DNA of 64,000 bases from JBBDMC01 sp963775235. Its GTDB lineage: Bacteria > Pseudomonadota > Alphaproteobacteria > Rhizobiales > Kaistiaceae. The notes under the pieces were generated by a model, which did no database searches, was not told where the DNA came from, and was given only the letters and a program-made list of their open reading frames with translations. The position numbers were made by a program, and so were the translations under genes. Within the stretch, counting starts at the first letter, position 1. Each line of letters begins with the position of its first letter. Of the stretch, positions 62,615 to 64,000 are shown piece after piece. Location of the stretch: contig CAVZHY010000007.1 in assembly GCA_963775235.1 (NCBI GenBank), positions 464,506-528,505 on the forward strand. The letters run 5' to 3'.

Positions 62615-63021
62615 CTACTTGCGCTTGTCGAGCACCATCTGCGTCTGCGTGACGATGGCGCAGAGCCGGCCGTCGCCGCGGGTCACGCGGGTCTGCCACA
62701 CCATGGTGGAGCGGCCGCGGCGCAGCGGCGTGCACTCGGCATAGGCGACATCGCCGATCGGCACCGCGGCGAAGAAGTTGGTCTTGCTCTCGATCGTGGT
62801 GGTCTGCTGGCCTTCCTTGAGGTTGGCGGTGGCGGCGGTGCCGCCGAGATTGTCGGCGAGCGCCATGATGGCGCCGCCGTGCATGATGTTGAAGCGGTTG
62901 TTGAGCTCGTCGCGCGCTTTCAGTTCGGCGGTCACCCGTTCGGCCGAGACGTGGGTGATCTTCAGCCCGAGGAAATCGGCGAACTGTGGCTGTCGAGCGC
63001 GAGCGGATTGAAATCGGTCAT
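62615..63021 (-). CDS. PaaI-type hot-dog thioesterase (frameshift near start)
   Basis: About 135 aa. The ATG at 63021 gives MTDFNPLALDSH; a one-base shift near 62985 joins it to QFADFLGLKITHVSAERVTA. The hot-dog helix carries RFNIMHGGAIMALADNLGG, with H-G-G and the catalytic Asp; TIESKTNFFAAVPIGDVAYA and RGRSTMVWQTRV complete the fold. It hydrolyses acyl-CoA thioesters, chain type unknown. Confidence 0.85.
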
Positions 63022-63096
63022 ATGGAAAGCCGCCCTTGCGGCCGGCATTAATCGCGGGAGCGGCGCCGGAAGGCAAGGGCCTTGAGGCCCGGACGG

Positions 63097-64000
63097 TTAG
63101 CCGGCGAAGCACGCGGGCGAGCCAGTCGAGGGTCGCCGCGATGCCGTCCTCGTAAGAGGTCATGGCTCGCGGGCCGATGAGGGCGGTGAGCTTGCCGGCG
63201 TCGTAGCTGACGGGCTTGATATAGTCGGGCACGACCTGCAACAGCCCGCGCAGGTCCTTGTTGAACAGCGCCACCAGCCGCAGCATGGTCATGCCGGCGC
63301 CGCGCAGCTTCACGCGGTGGCCGAGATGGCGGCCGGCGAGGGCGGCGAACTGGTGCCCGCTAAGGGCCCGCTGCCGGGCAGGCACCAGTGCGCGCCGAAA
63401 GCTTCCGGCTTGCGGCCGATCTCGGCGGCGATGCGCATGGCGTCTGGCACGTAGATGTATTCGCGCGGCGTGACCGGCTTGCCGATCCAATTGACGGTGC
63501 GGCCTTGCGCCGCCTCCAAGAGCGCGTTCTGCAAGGTGCTGACGTGCACGAATGGCCCGTAGAAGTCCGGCAGGTGCAGGATGGCGGCGCGGGCCGCGAA
63601 CAGGATGTCCTCGGCCTCGCGCCGCCACTCGATCCAGGGCGGGCCGCCACGCCGCGGATGGCGCTCGTTCATCGTCGGATGAATTTGCGGATAATAGGCC
63701 CAATAGCTCGACACCTGCACGCAGCGCGCTCGTGTGCGCTCGAGCGCTGCGCGATGTTGCGGGCGGTGACCGGGTGCAGGTGCATCTGGTCGCCGGGCAG
63801 GCCGATGCAGTCGTAGACCAGGTCGCAGCCCTCGATGGCGCGCAGCGTCTGATGGGCGTCGAGCACGTCGGCAGGATGCTTGTCGACCGCCGCATCGGGA
63901 AACAGCCGTTCGAGTTTGCCGCGCTCGCGTGCGACCACGCGCACCGGCGTGCCGGACTTGCGCAGTGCCGCGGTCAGATGAAAGCCGGTCGGACCGGTGG
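63097..64000 (-). CDS. NAD(P)-binding epimerase/NmrA-like protein (partial, frameshifted)
   Basis: The 5' end lies beyond 64000; only some ten residues appear missing before TGPTGFHLTAALRKSGTPVR, the end of the Rossmann glycine loop. Then PADVLDAHQTLRAIEGCDLV, an indel near 63750, RCVQVSSYWAYYPQIHPTMN, ILHLPDFYGPFVHVSTLQNA, a second indel near 63360, and a C-terminal part LVALFNKDLRGLLQVVPDY. The stop is taken as the TAA at 63097-63099 in a third frame and is uncertain. It resembles atypical SDR proteins; its reaction is unknown. Confidence 0.7.

Noticed and set aside
1..64000. tRNA, rRNA, prophage, secondary-metabolite or defence cluster
   Set aside because: I looked for cloverleaf-like stretches, integrases, phage structural motifs, NRPS/PKS signatures and known nuclease/ATPase defence pairs and saw none beyond the isolated NYN protein.

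Overview
The window is a 64 kb stretch of high-GC chromosome from an alphaproteobacterium. The closest fit is Hyphomicrobiales (Rhizobiales) or a near relative. Supporting features are a cytochrome bc1 operon (petABC), an N-terminally extended UvrB, a MoxR/DUF58/DUF4159 cluster beside nudL-DUF6111-cca, the lgt/midA/pgeF/prs and rplY/pth/ychF groups, an OmpR/EnvZ pair next to marR and ilvE, and rhizobial-style intergenic palindromes. There is no prophage, insertion sequence, CRISPR array, rRNA or tRNA gene that I can see. Nearly everything is core or soft-core housekeeping.

Layout. 0-8.8 kb: miscellaneous enzymes (metallophosphoesterase, two GNATs, Nudix, alpha/beta hydrolase), small secreted or membrane proteins, and three blocks of palindromic repeats. 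8.9-15.8 kb (minus): moxR-DUF58-DUF4159-VWA/GATase-like operon. 16.1-20.2 kb: nudL-DUF6111 and cca, separated by an opposite-strand adenylate cyclase. 20.2-26.5 kb: hemF, trmL, an ABC exporter and petABC. 26.5-32 kb: accessory enzymes (sulfotransferase, GST, class C acid phosphatase, two MaoC proteins, a pectinacetylesterase-like protein). 32-41.5 kb: ychF, pth, rplY, prs, a lipoprotein, pgeF, midA-like and lgt on the minus strand, with a flavodoxin/membrane fusion and chrA inserted on the plus strand. 41.6-44.6 kb: ubiK, ybjN, proC, tetR, csaA. 44.6-50.6 kb: a formate/nitrite-type channel, a marR-ompR-envZ-NYN operon, ilvE, DUF2127. 50.7-60.7 kb: cspA, dienelactone hydrolase, a tiny histone-H1-like protein, DUF1501/DUF1800, a monooxygenase, a beta-hydroxylase, and a c-di-GMP response regulator facing a hybrid histidine kinase. 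60.8-64 kb: a truncated uvrB joined to a truncated DMT transporter, a thioesterase and a partial NAD-dependent epimerase.

The most important caveat is sequence quality. At least 15 genes, including essential ones (petA, petB, petC, pth, ychF, trmL), are interrupted by +1/-1 frameshifts that a single-base edit repairs. The cytochrome c1 haem motif is broken by one extra C. I read these as assembly or sequencing indels rather than pseudogenes, and give whole-gene spans. The uvrB/DMT junction near 61.9 kb may likewise be a misjoin or a true deletion.

I did not find a clearly new defence or biosynthetic system. The items most worth a second look are the stop-codon-carrying palindromic repeat between convergent genes, the compositionally odd 0.5 kb upstream of the H1-like gene, the flavodoxin-4TM fusion, the three opposite-strand insertions in conserved operons, and the uvrB/DMT junction.
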